From the NCBI GenBank assembly GCA_963826105.1, contig CAWGWA010000006.1, positions 1 to 64,000 on the forward strand: a DNA stretch of 64,000 bases, in the 5' to 3' direction. This DNA comes from WHTI01 sp963826105. GTDB taxonomy: Bacteria > Actinomycetota > CADDZG01 > WHSQ01. A program made the position numbers and the translations under genes. Shown piece after piece: positions 28,327-36,712 of the stretch. The notes under the pieces are model-generated. The model saw nothing but the letters and a program-made list of their open reading frames with translations, had not been told where the DNA came from and ran no database searches. The first letter of the stretch is position 1, and each line of letters opens with the position of its first letter.

Positions 28327-28722
28327 ATGAGGCGGATATTCGCGGTTGTCCTGACCACGGTCTTCCTGGGAGCCAGTGTGCCGGCTTCGGCGGGGGACGT
28401 GACGAGCGTCACTCCCAACCCGGTGAGGCAGAACAAGTCGATCACCGTGACGGCCTCGGATTGCGAGTCGGGGGATTCCTGGGAAGCGTTCGTCAGCGTC
28501 TCCATCCTGAACTCGGACGGGGACTTGGTGTACTCGTCCTACGAGGCCGCCGACGGTGACGGCACCACGGTGAAGTCGATCAAGATGAGGAAGAAGAAGT
28601 ATCCCAAGGGCGACTACCTTGTTTACGTGGACTGCATCCATGAATTCGACGAGGGTGGATCAGGCGTTTGGTACGAGACCGACCACGAGCTCAAGGTTAA
28701 GAGGGCCAAGAGGAGTAGTTAG
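28327..28722 (+). CDS. Small secreted protein, paralogue 1 (VTSVTPNPVR family)
   Basis: Protein of 131 residues. A signal peptide MRRIFAVVLTTVFLGASVPA is cleaved near ASA-GDV. The mature domain reads DVTSVTPNPVRQNKSITVTA, MRKKKYPKGDYLVYVDCIHE and ends DHELKVKRAKRSS. Two Cys are conserved with the paralogue at 29660 (ASDC and VDC), so a disulphide is likely. It looks like a small Ig-like beta domain. A -10-like TAAGCT (in GTCTAAGCTTGA, about 28282-28293) resembles the GTCTAGGCTGA before the paralogue, so both may share a regulator. Function unknown. Confidence 0.7.
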   Translation: MRRIFAVVLTTVFLGASVPASAGDVTSVTPNPVRQNKSITVTASDCESGDSWEAFVSVSILNSDGDLVYSSYEAADGDGTTVKSIKMRKKKYPKGDYLVYVDCIHEFDEGGSGVWYETDHELKVKRAKRSS

Positions 28723-28757
28723 GCGCGCCAGACATTTCCCTCCGGTAGATTCGGAGG

Positions 28758-29288
28758 GTGGGAGACGTCCCGGTGGTGCCATTTGCGGTGAGCGAGAAGG
28801 AAACTCTGTGTGCCCTTCTCGATCAGCAGCGCGACGCGATGGTGGCGATCTGCGCTGGGTGCTCGGATGAGGATCTGCGCAAGCATCTTGTTCCTTCGGA
28901 GACGACCATCCTCGGCATCGTCAAGCACCTTGCCTACGTCGAGGGCTGGTGGTTCCACACCGTCTTCGGGGGACATCCGGACATCGGACCGTCCTCGGTC
29001 GAGGATCCGAACGCCGACTTCCGGATCGAGCCCGACGAGTCGACGACCTACATGCTCGATTTCTACGCGTCGCAATGCGCCAAGAGCAACGACTTGATCG
29101 ACGCCGCGAGCCTCGACGATCTCGGCCATGATCCCCGGCCCAGCGCTCGCAAGGACGTAAGCCTGCGTTGGATCGTCACCCGGATGATCGCCGAGACCGC
29201 GCGCCACGCGGGTCAGGCCGACATCCTCAGAGAGCAGCTCGACGGGGCGGTCGAGCTGGGGCACTCATCGACGCCGACGTTCGACTAG
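28758..29288 (+). CDS. DinB family protein (DUF664-like)
   Basis: Protein of 176 residues, GTG at 28758. Four-helix DinB/YfiT fold with the metal His sites in IVKHLAYVEGWWFHTVFGG and RMIAETARHAGQADILREQL. Actinobacterial members include mycothiol-dependent maleylpyruvate-isomerase-like enzymes and many uncharacterised metal proteins. It sits between the two paralogous secreted proteins. Substrate unknown. Confidence 0.85.
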   Translation: MGDVPVVPFAVSEKETLCALLDQQRDAMVAICAGCSDEDLRKHLVPSETTILGIVKHLAYVEGWWFHTVFGGHPDIGPSSVEDPNADFRIEPDESTTYMLDFYASQCAKSNDLIDAASLDDLGHDPRPSARKDVSLRWIVTRMIAETARHAGQADILREQLDGAVELGHSSTPTFD

Positions 29289-29299
29289 CGGTGCTCTAG

Positions 29300-29572
29300 A
29301 TGGGTTGCCTCGGTGTTCTGATCGCCCTGGCCATGCCTCGTTTCATCATGGTCGTGCTGTGGCTGTTCGGCGAGTACCTCAGCCGTGCTTACGACAACTT
29401 CCTTCTCCCGTTCCTAGGTTTCTTCTTCCTCCCGACTACGACCCTTGCCTACGCGGTGGCCCAGAACGAAACGAACGGGCTCCGTCGCTGGGGACTGGCG
29501 GTGGTGATAATCGCCCTGCTGATCGATCTTGGGATCTGGGGCGGCGGTCGCGGGGCGTTCAAACGCCGCTAG
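29300..29572 (+). CDS. Small membrane protein, unknown function
   Basis: Protein of 90 residues with three hydrophobic segments: the N-terminus (LGVLIALAMPRFIMVVLWLF), FFLPTTTLAYAVAQ and LAVVIIALLIDLGIWGG, ending in a basic tail. It starts 11 bases after the DinB stop, so they are probably cotranscribed. It resembles short uncharacterised actinobacterial membrane proteins. No specific function. Confidence 0.65.
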   Translation: MGCLGVLIALAMPRFIMVVLWLFGEYLSRAYDNFLLPFLGFFFLPTTTLAYAVAQNETNGLRRWGLAVVIIALLIDLGIWGGGRGAFKRR

Positions 29573-29659
29573 CCGCCTTTTTCAGCCGGCCAAGTACCTT
29601 CTCCTCCGCCCCGCCATTGTCTAGGCTGACCGAGCGGCGTACTAAGGAGAGTGGGGATC

Positions 29660-30100
29660 ATGAAACGGACGTTCGCTGCGATCGTAGTGGGAGTGTTGTT
29701 CGGCGGCATGGCGCCGGTCTCGGCGGCAACGCCGACCTCGACCGTGACACCGAATCCGGTTCGGCACGGCAAGAAGGTCACCATCGAAGCATTTGGATGC
29801 ACCTCGGCTCCGTTCGAGGAACCGTACGTCAGCACGACCATCGTCAACCCGGAAGGCACCGAGGTGTTCTCGTCCTACGTTCCGGGCGATGACAAAGACG
29901 CCATTAACACGGTCAAGGTCAAGATCCGGAAGAAGAAGTACCCGACCGGTACCTACACGGTTCACGTGGATTGCTTCATAGATGCGGAGCTCGGTTCCGA
30001 CATGTACAGGTATCAGGATGTGCACGAGCTGAAGATCAAGAAGAAGAAATCGGTGTCGGCTAGTGCTCGCGACGGGAAGCGAGCACGGCCCCACCGATGA
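29660..30100 (+). CDS. Small secreted protein, paralogue 2 (VTSVTPNPVR family)
   Basis: Protein of 146 residues, ATG at 29660 with AAGGAGAG upstream. A signal peptide MKRTFAAIVVGVLFGGMAPV ends at VSAA. The mature domain has STVTPNPVRHGKKVTIEAFG, KIRKKKYPTGTYTVHVDCF and HELKIKKKK, clearly homologous to the protein at 28327. The C-terminal tail is longer and very basic, and its last 41 bases overlap the convergent EamA gene. Role unknown; the duplication around a DinB and a membrane gene suggests one functional unit. Confidence 0.7.
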   Translation: MKRTFAAIVVGVLFGGMAPVSAATPTSTVTPNPVRHGKKVTIEAFGCTSAPFEEPYVSTTIVNPEGTEVFSSYVPGDDKDAINTVKVKIRKKKYPTGTYTVHVDCFIDAELGSDMYRYQDVHELKIKKKKSVSASARDGKRARPHR

Positions 30101-30971
30101 CTAGAACGACACCCGCGAGGGCGATCGATGCGACCTTCTCGTCGAGGAACGCGGCGCCGAGGATCAGCGACACGACCGGGATCAGATAGGTGACGAACGA
30201 GCCCCTGGGGCCTCCGACGCGACCGACCAGCGATCCCATGAAGACGAACGCCAGCCCCGTGCCGAGGACCCCGAGGACGACGACAGAGCCGAACGGCTTC
30301 CAGGCGAACTCGGAGCGCGTAAGCCCGAGGATGCCGAACGGGGTGACCCACAGGGTGCCGAGTGCCAGAACGCGGGCCATGACGGGGATAGATCCGTACT
30401 TCTGTTGAAGGGGACCGATCACGTTCGTAGCGAAGCCATAGCAAATGGTCGCAAACACAACCATGAGGACTCCAACGAATGCCGTCCCGCCTTCTGCACT
30501 CGAACCCACACTTACGAGCACGATCCCGGCGAAGCCGACCGCGATCCCGAGACGCTGTGAACCGCGGGGCACCCTAGCGAAGAAGATGGCGCCGAAGAGT
30601 CCGGCGAACAGCGGGGTTCCTCCATTGAGGAGCCCGGTGACGGCCGAGTTGATGTGTTCCTCGGCGAGGGGGAACAGCGTGAAGGGGATCCCGACCCAGA
30701 CGATCGACAGCAGCGTCAACCGTCCCCAGTCCTCGCGAGCGACAGGCCTTCGGGCGGCGGGAAAGGCCATCAACGCGGCGGCTCCCATCCCAACCCGGCC
30801 CAGCGTGATGAGTCCCGGATGGAAGGTTTCGAGGGCCACCTTGATCAAGAGGAACGACGAGCCCCAGATGAGCCCGACCGCAGAGAACAGCATCCAATCG
30901 AGGGCCTCGAACGGCTCTCGGTCGGATCTGACGGCTTCGGTGATGGAGACAGGTTCACTCACGAACGCCAT
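30060..30971 (-). CDS. EamA family (DMT superfamily) transporter
   Basis: About 303 residues from ATG 30971. Ten hydrophobic segments in two EamA halves. FSAVGLIWGSSFLLIKVALE and MGAAALMAFPAARRPVAR are typical of the first half; GGPRGSFVTYLIPVVSLILG and DEKVASIALAGVVLVIGG of the second. Such proteins export amino acids or other metabolites from the cytoplasm. Substrate not predictable. It is divergent from the CoA-binding protein gene. Confidence 0.9.
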   Translation of the reverse strand: MAFVSEPVSITEAVRSDREPFEALDWMLFSAVGLIWGSSFLLIKVALETFHPGLITLGRVGMGAAALMAFPAARRPVAREDWGRLTLLSIVWVGIPFTLFPLAEEHINSAVTGLLNGGTPLFAGLFGAIFFARVPRGSQRLGIAVGFAGIVLVSVGSSAEGGTAFVGVLMVVFATICYGFATNVIGPLQQKYGSIPVMARVLALGTLWVTPFGILGLTRSEFAWKPFGSVVVLGVLGTGLAFVFMGSLVGRVGGPRGSFVTYLIPVVSLILGAAFLDEKVASIALAGVVLVIGGAVLASRREH

Positions 30972-31050
30972 GGTCCCACGCGACTGCGACGATTCTGTCG
31001 TTTCGCCGACTAGCGTCCCTCGGCACCGCCCGAGGGGGCATGATGGCCCC

Positions 31051-31455
31051 ATGACGAGATGGAACGATCCTGAGGTCGCCGCCGGGATACTCGAAAGCTA
31101 CAAGTCTTGGGCGGTGGTCGGATGCTCCAACGATCCTGCCCGACCGAGTCATGGAGTAGCGACCTTCCTCCAGCGGCGCGGTTTCGAGGTTGTGTGCATC
31201 AACCCCAACTACGACAGTTGTATCGACGGTCTGCCCTGCTATCCCGATCTCCGTTCGGTTGAGGAGACGATCGAGGTCGTCGACATCTTCCGGAGGGCGG
31301 AGCTGGTCGAGCCCCACATCGAAGAAGCGATCGACATCGGTGCCAAGGCGGTCTGGATGCAACTCGGCGTGATCAACGAGAAGGCCGCCCAGCGCGCCGA
31401 GGATGCCGGCCTCCAGGTGGTTATGGACCGCTGCCCCCGCATCGATCTCTCTTAG
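31051..31455 (+). CDS. CoA-binding domain protein (YccU-like)
   Basis: Protein of 134 residues, ATG 31051. A single succinyl-CoA-synthetase-like Rossmann domain: SYKSWAVVGCSNDPARPSHG, FLQRRGFEVVCINPNYDS, AKAVWMQLGVINEKAAQRAE and VVMDRCPRIDL. Small stand-alone members bind CoA but their role is unknown. It ends two bases before the convergent permease stop. Confidence 0.88.
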   Translation: MTRWNDPEVAAGILESYKSWAVVGCSNDPARPSHGVATFLQRRGFEVVCINPNYDSCIDGLPCYPDLRSVEETIEVVDIFRRAELVEPHIEEAIDIGAKAVWMQLGVINEKAAQRAEDAGLQVVMDRCPRIDLS

Positions 31456-31456
31456 A

Positions 31457-33715
31457 TCAGTCGGCGAGGTGGTACGGAACGCTGGCCACCACAACGCCAC
31501 GTTCGAACAGCAGATGCCGCTTCACCAGAAGTGCAGACTGCCCGTGAAGCAGATGGTGCCGCCGTTTCCGAACGATGAACTCTGGGATGATCACGGTAAC
31601 GACCCGATCGGTTCCGTCCGCATCGAACTGCTCGATGTAGTCGACGAGTGACCGCCCGATATCCCTGAACGGCGAATCGTGGATCTCCAAGGGCACCTGG
31701 ACCTGATTCCCCAGCCATTCCTCGGCCAGTCGATCGGTGGCAGCGGGATCGAGTCCGAAGTTGAGAGCGCGGAGATCGACCGCACCCAGGGTCTCGGCGT
31801 ACTCCAGCGCTTGGAGGCTCGCATTGTGCACCCCGGATACGAGGACCACTACATGGTTCCTTGCCGGCTCCCGAGTCACTTCAGGGTCGCCCTTCATCGC
31901 AGGGATGTCGATGACTTGGATCGAACGTTCGGCGAGGAAAGATGCCTTGAGGCGATGCACCTTCGGGCGACGCAGAATCTCCCAGAGACCGACGCCGTCG
32001 AGCATCTCGGGAATCAGGAGGCTAAAGAACTCCTCCGCCGGCAGTCGCTCCTTCAAGGCGTTGAGATGCGCCTTGATCCGCCGCTCGGGACGCCCGGAGC
32101 CTTCGACGATCGTGACCGGGATATCGGGGGCCATCCGCTCGAATCCCGATGCTTCTTCCTCGCTCAGAGCGATCGCCGTGATCTCACGGGGCCGTGCAGA
32201 GCGGGCATAGCCGACGGCCCTCGCAGTGGCTGCATCCACACCTCTCAGCAGGATGACCATCGAATGGTGTCCCACACGCCGGTCGATCGGTCGGCGAGAA
32301 GGATTCGCCAGCTGACGACCAACCTCGCGGTAGTGATGCTCGATCGAGCGCATCAGGAGTATCAGGAGCGGGATCATGCAAACGACGATCCACGCGCCGT
32401 GGGTGAACTTGGTCGTAACCACGATCAGGAAGACCAGTCCGGTGATGGCCGCCCCCGCTCCGTTGATGAGCATGCGGTGCCCGGAACCAGGCTCCCGGGT
32501 TCGTCTCCAGTGCACAACCATCCCCGCCTGGGACAGCGTGAAAGAGATGAACACACCAACGAGGTAGAGCTGGATCAACTTGTTCAGGTCTGCGTCGAAG
32601 ACCACCACTAGCAGTGCGGCCAGGACCGCGAGGATCAAGATCCCGTTGGAGAACACGAGTCGATCTCCCCGGTTCACGAACTGACGGGGCATGAACCGGT
32701 CCTGGGCAAGGATCGATACCAGTCGGGGGAAGTCCTGGTAAGCGGTGTTGGCAGCCAGGATCAAGATGCCGGCGGTCATGGTCTGCAGCACGTAGAACAT
32801 GAATCCGCCACCGAACACCGCGTGGGATACCTGGGCGACCACCGTGCGGGCCGATTCCTCGGTGTAGACCACTTGGGTCTTGTTGGCGAGCCAGGAGATC
32901 CCGAGGAACATGGTGATCGACATCACGCCCATCACGGTCAAGGTTGAGGCGGCGTTCCTGGACTGCGGATAGCGGAAGGCCGGAACTCCATTCGAGATCG
33001 CCTCGACACCGGTTAGAGCGGTGGTGCCGGCGGAGAACGCCTTGAGGATCAGGAACAACGTCAGCGCGTGCTTCGTCTCGAGATGAGTACCGGCGCTCTC
33101 CGCCACGGGACAACCTCCAACGCACCTCACGAATCCGGTGACGAGGAGCGCGTAGACGGAGATGACGAACCCATAGGTGGGGATGGCGAAGAGCGTTCCA
33201 GACTCCTTCGTCCCCCGCAGGTTCATCATCGTGACGAACAAGATGAACGCGATGGCCAGCCCGATCTTCCGATCGGCTAACCCGGGGGCAGCGGAGGTGA
33301 TCGCGTCGACCCCTGCGGTGATCGATACAGAGACCGTCAGGATGTAGTCGATCAGGAGTGCTGCGGCAGCGAGCAGGCCCGGATAGGTGCCGAGGTTTTC
33401 GTGGGCGACGATGTAGGCGCCACCCCCACTCGGATACGCGTGCACGGTCTGTCGGTAGGAGATGACCACCGTCCCCAGTAGGAACGCGACTGCCAGTGAG
33501 ATCGGCAAGACGAGGCTCAGGGCACTGGAGCCCACCATCGCGAGAACCAGCAGGATCTCCTGCGTCGCGTACGCGTTCGAGGACAGTGGGTCGGAGGAGA
33601 AAACGGGAAGAGCCAGGGTCTTAGGGAGCAGGGTGTGCTCGAGTTCACTCGAGGCCATCTCCCGACCCAGGATCACGCGCTTGAAGACCCTCGTCTTGCT
33701 CATCGACGCTGCCAC
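31457..33715 (-). CDS. KimA-like potassium / APC family permease
   Basis: Membrane protein of 752 residues. About twelve transmembrane segments (roughly 40-480) include DPLSSNAYATQEILLVLAMV, VHAYPSGGGAYIVAHENLG and GTTALTGVEAISNGVPAF. A long cytosolic C-terminus (about 490-752) contains two Usp-like alpha/beta repeats (VILLRGVDAATARAVGYA and NHVVVLVSGVHNASLQALEY). This layout matches KimA/YdaO, a potassium importer of the APC superfamily that binds c-di-AMP at its C-terminus in Bacillus. The divergent KdpD/KdpE-like pair supports potassium as the substrate, but amino-acid transport cannot be excluded. Confidence 0.85.
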   Translation of the reverse strand: MAASMSKTRVFKRVILGREMASSELEHTLLPKTLALPVFSSDPLSSNAYATQEILLVLAMVGSSALSLVLPISLAVAFLLGTVVISYRQTVHAYPSGGGAYIVAHENLGTYPGLLAAAALLIDYILTVSVSITAGVDAITSAAPGLADRKIGLAIAFILFVTMMNLRGTKESGTLFAIPTYGFVISVYALLVTGFVRCVGGCPVAESAGTHLETKHALTLFLILKAFSAGTTALTGVEAISNGVPAFRYPQSRNAASTLTVMGVMSITMFLGISWLANKTQVVYTEESARTVVAQVSHAVFGGGFMFYVLQTMTAGILILAANTAYQDFPRLVSILAQDRFMPRQFVNRGDRLVFSNGILILAVLAALLVVVFDADLNKLIQLYLVGVFISFTLSQAGMVVHWRRTREPGSGHRMLINGAGAAITGLVFLIVVTTKFTHGAWIVVCMIPLLILLMRSIEHHYREVGRQLANPSRRPIDRRVGHHSMVILLRGVDAATARAVGYARSARPREITAIALSEEEASGFERMAPDIPVTIVEGSGRPERRIKAHLNALKERLPAEEFFSLLIPEMLDGVGLWEILRRPKVHRLKASFLAERSIQVIDIPAMKGDPEVTREPARNHVVVLVSGVHNASLQALEYAETLGAVDLRALNFGLDPAATDRLAEEWLGNQVQVPLEIHDSPFRDIGRSLVDYIEQFDADGTDRVVTVIIPEFIVRKRRHHLLHGQSALLVKRHLLFERGVVVASVPYHLAD

Positions 33716-33799
33716 CGAGTGCGAGCCTTCCCAAAGACGGATGTCGACTTCAGTGTCGCGACCCCGTCATGACGAAGGCGTTAGTAAACCGATTGTGTG

Positions 33800-33816
33800 C
33801 GTAAGGATTCCGTAAG
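33800..33816 (+). promoter_or_regulatory. Direct repeat CGTAAG-N5-CGTAAG, candidate KdpE operator
   Basis: Two identical hexamers with an 11-bp period in the 146-bp gap between the divergent permease and histidine-kinase genes. This spacing is typical of OmpR/PhoB/KdpE-family dimers. It is 46 bases before the kinase start and about 85 before the permease start. No c-di-AMP (ydaO-type) riboswitch could be recognised in the gap. Confidence 0.45.
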
Positions 33817-33861
33817 TTTCGCCAGGTCCAAGCGTGCTTTCGGGACTCGATTGGGCGGACA

Positions 33862-35331
33862 ATGGGATCGATGACCGGTCCAAGGCAGCACCGAGGGCAG
33901 CGCACTCCTCCCTGGCGGGGGATGGCTATCGCCGTGGTCAGCCCCGCGCTGGTGACGACGCTCGCGGTCTCCGACGCACATCCCTCTCGGTCGGTTGTGG
34001 TTGTCCTGTACGTCCTGTCGATCGTGGTCGCGGCGCGACTGGGGGGTTCGCTCGCGGGAGTTGGTGCCTCACTCGTGGCGTTCTTGGCCCTCAACTACTT
34101 CTTCACCCCACCTCTCCACACTTTCGAGGTTGGAACCGTTGAGGACGTCGTTGCTCTGTTCGTGTTCCTCGTCGTCTCGGTGATCGTCGGATTCTTGTAT
34201 TCATCAGCTGTTGCCTCACGAGCCAAGAGTGAGCGACGTGAGTTCGAGGCGCGCCTCTTGAACCGGCTCGCGACTCGATTACTGTCCGGAGATCCCCCCG
34301 AGGAAGCGTTGGCGAGGTTCAGTTCTGGAGTTGTAGAGCTCCTGGGTCTTGCCCATTGCGAGGTCGAGACCGTATTCAGCGGCGACTCGACTGATGCGGC
34401 TCGACAGAGCATCGGAACGGAGCCGACTAGGGAGGTGCGTCTGGTGGCGCGGGGGAGCGAGATCGGGACGATGCGGCTCTGGTTCGGGTCTCGCACCCGT
34501 TTCGGCGAAAGCGAGGATCAGCTGCTGGAGTCGCTTACGACTCAGCTTGCGCTCGCCCTCGAGAGCATGCGTTTGAGCCTCGAGGTACGCCGAGCCGAGT
34601 TGGAGGTCAGCGCCACCCGACTGAAGGCGGCGTTGTTCTCGGGGGTCACGCACGACGTCAAGACGCCACTGGCCGCGATCACAGCAGCCGTGACGAGCCT
34701 CATCGATGGCCGAGGATTCTCGGAAGAGGAACAGAGCGAGCACCTCGAGACCATCAAGCAAGAGGCCGAGCGACTCCACCGAGTGGTGAACAACCTGCTC
34801 GATGTTGCACGGCTCCGCGCTGGAGCTCTGGTGGCTACGAAGGTTCCGAGCCCGGTCGATGAACTGATGGAAAGTGTCGTGCATCGACTTCGCCCGAGTC
34901 TTGGTCCCCGAGATGTCGACATCCGGGTCGGGGATGAGGTCCCAGAGATCCCGATTGACGTGGTCCAGATCGATCAGGTGCTAACGAACCTGATCGAGAA
35001 TGCGATCAAGTTCACGCCTGCGGGAAGTCCCATCTTCCTATCGGCTGTGGGTCACCCCGGCGGGATAAGAGTGACCGTGGAGGATCGGGGACCGGGTATC
35101 GCAAGTTCAGATCGCGATCGGATCCTGGAGCCGTACGAGACCGGGCGAACCGCGAACTCGGGTACCGGGTTGGGTCTGGCGATATCGAAAGCGATCGTCA
35201 GCGCTCACGGGGGCCGGCTATGGATCGGCGAGGCGCCGGGCGGCGGTGCGGCCATCACTTTCGAGCTGCCGGGCGAGCCCGACCCTCTCGCGGAGGCGGT
35301 GATCGATGGCCGCGCGGGTTCTGGTCGTTGA
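33862..35331 (+). CDS. KdpD-like sensor histidine kinase lacking the N-terminal KdpD/Usp domains
   Basis: Protein of 489 residues. It begins directly with the four-TM DUF4118 module (about 20-115, with the KdpD hallmark NYFFTPPLHTFEV). A GAF-like domain (130-245) follows, then HisKA with phospho-acceptor His264 (SGVTHDVKTPLAAI) and HATPase_c (QVLTNLIENAIKF, DRGPGIASSDRD, GTGLGLAISKAIV). Canonical KdpD is about 900 residues and carries cytosolic KdpD and Usp domains that sense potassium and c-di-AMP; these are missing. It overlaps kdpE by 26 bases. Confidence 0.9.
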   Translation: MGSMTGPRQHRGQRTPPWRGMAIAVVSPALVTTLAVSDAHPSRSVVVVLYVLSIVVAARLGGSLAGVGASLVAFLALNYFFTPPLHTFEVGTVEDVVALFVFLVVSVIVGFLYSSAVASRAKSERREFEARLLNRLATRLLSGDPPEEALARFSSGVVELLGLAHCEVETVFSGDSTDAARQSIGTEPTREVRLVARGSEIGTMRLWFGSRTRFGESEDQLLESLTTQLALALESMRLSLEVRRAELEVSATRLKAALFSGVTHDVKTPLAAITAAVTSLIDGRGFSEEEQSEHLETIKQEAERLHRVVNNLLDVARLRAGALVATKVPSPVDELMESVVHRLRPSLGPRDVDIRVGDEVPEIPIDVVQIDQVLTNLIENAIKFTPAGSPIFLSAVGHPGGIRVTVEDRGPGIASSDRDRILEPYETGRTANSGTGLGLAISKAIVSAHGGRLWIGEAPGGGAAITFELPGEPDPLAEAVIDGRAGSGR

Positions 35332-35995
35332 CGACGATAGGCAGATGCTCCGGGCGGTCAAGAACGCTCTAATGGCGCGCGGCTACGAGGTCGTGACCGC
35401 AGGAAGCGGTGAAGGAGCGCTGAGTCTTGCCGCAGAAGGGGATCTCGATCTCGTGCTTCTGGATCTCGGTTTGCCCGGGATCGAGGGTCATGAGGTGATC
35501 GAGCGCCTCCGATCGTTCTCCGAAGTGCCCGTTATCGTGATCTCGGTAAGGGAGTCACAAGAAGACAAGGTCGCGGCCCTGGACGTGGGCGCCGATGATT
35601 TCGTAACCAAACCTTTCGGGATGGCTGAGCTGCTTGCGCGCATGCGGGCGGTACTGCGGCGAGCCACAGGCGAGGCAGAGGTTCAAACCGTTCTACGCTT
35701 CAAGGGACTGGAGATCGACGTACTCAACAAGCTCGTCAAGCTCGAGGACGAGCCCATCCATCTAACGCCGACCGAGTACCGGCTCCTCGAGTCGATGGCC
35801 GCTCATCCTGGGAAGCTACTCACGCATCAGTGGCTCTTGCAGAAGGTTTGGGGCCAGGGGTACGGGACGGAGTCTCACTATCTGCGTCTTTACGTGAAGC
35901 AGCTGAGAGAGAAACTCGGAGATAGACCCTCGTCACCCGTGTGGATCACCACGGAGCCGGGACTCGGCTACCGGTGGCTGCCGGAACCGATCTGA
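35306..35995 (+). CDS. kdpE: KdpE-like response regulator
   Basis: Protein of 229 residues. Receiver domain with VLVVDDDRQMLRAVKNAL, phospho-acceptor Asp53 (VLLDLGLPGIEGHEV) and the conserved Lys in DDFVTKPFGMAELLAR. OmpR-type winged helix with IHLTPTEYRLLESMAAHPG, LLQKVWGQGYGTESHYLRLY and TTEPGLGYRW. It matches the KdpE subfamily. No kdpFABC genes are in the window; the divergent KimA-like permease is the likely target. Confidence 0.9.
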   Translation: MAARVLVVDDDRQMLRAVKNALMARGYEVVTAGSGEGALSLAAEGDLDLVLLDLGLPGIEGHEVIERLRSFSEVPVIVISVRESQEDKVAALDVGADDFVTKPFGMAELLARMRAVLRRATGEAEVQTVLRFKGLEIDVLNKLVKLEDEPIHLTPTEYRLLESMAAHPGKLLTHQWLLQKVWGQGYGTESHYLRLYVKQLREKLGDRPSSPVWITTEPGLGYRWLPEPI

Positions 35996-36070
35996 GCGAA
36001 GGTCCCTTGTATTGGTCCGGCGGGCGAGTGAGGATGACCCTTCGAATCTCTACCGATCCGGGGGAACCTG

Positions 36071-36712
36071 ATGAAGAGGTTGGCGTCCGTCCTGCTGTCG
36101 TTCGCGCTCGTTGTCGGAGTGGGATCTGCAGCAGCCGCTGGACCGTTGTACGAGGACGGTCAGGATGATGCTCGTCAGGGCGGGGATCCGTCGCTGGACG
36201 CGCACCCCACAGGGATCGACATCAAGAGCGCCCGGTTCACGGAGACGAAGAGGAGATTCACGTTCAAGGTGACGCTTCACAGTCCTGTCGATCAAGCAGT
36301 GTTCTGTACCGACGTGGACTGCGGTGATCGCGCGAACCGGGGTTATCTCGATATCGACTTCTATACGGAGAAGAAGGACGGGACCGTCAAGCGTGACTAC
36401 TTCTTCGAGATCCGCGCCGACGGTGCTGGATATGAGGCAACCCTTCGGGAGATGACTGACAAGGGCTCGGAGATCATCAAGCTTCTGCCGGTCGACGTCG
36501 GAGCAAAGAGCTATTCGGTCTCGGTGAAGCGAAAGTTCCTCGAGACGATGTCCAAGGGCAAGAAGCTTCTCTGGAACTCCAGCAGCATCTTCTGGTGGGA
36601 TCCGCTCGAGGAGGGAGATTTCTGCAACTACGTCGACGGATCCGATGCCGAGGTCGCCTGCATCGACTTCGTGCCGGACGACAAGGACGCGGGGCAGAAA
36701 CTCAAGAAGTAA
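36071..36712 (+). CDS. Secreted protein of unknown function
   Basis: Protein of 213 residues. A signal peptide MKRLASVLLSFALVVGVGSA ends near AAA-GPL. The mature part is beta-rich with a repeated kk/r pattern (FTETKRRFTFKVTLHSPV, KKLLWNSSSIFWWDPLEEG) and four Cys (CTDVDC, FCNY, ACIDF), so two disulphides are possible. No family recognised. It may follow kdpE in transcription, 75 bases away. Confidence 0.7.
   Translation: MKRLASVLLSFALVVGVGSAAAAGPLYEDGQDDARQGGDPSLDAHPTGIDIKSARFTETKRRFTFKVTLHSPVDQAVFCTDVDCGDRANRGYLDIDFYTEKKDGTVKRDYFFEIRADGAGYEATLREMTDKGSEIIKLLPVDVGAKSYSVSVKRKFLETMSKGKKLLWNSSSIFWWDPLEEGDFCNYVDGSDAEVACIDFVPDDKDAGQKLKK

Noticed and set aside
33716..33861. c-di-AMP (ydaO) riboswitch upstream of the KimA-like permease
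   Set aside because: The 146-bp gap is too short and lacks the conserved ydaO segments.
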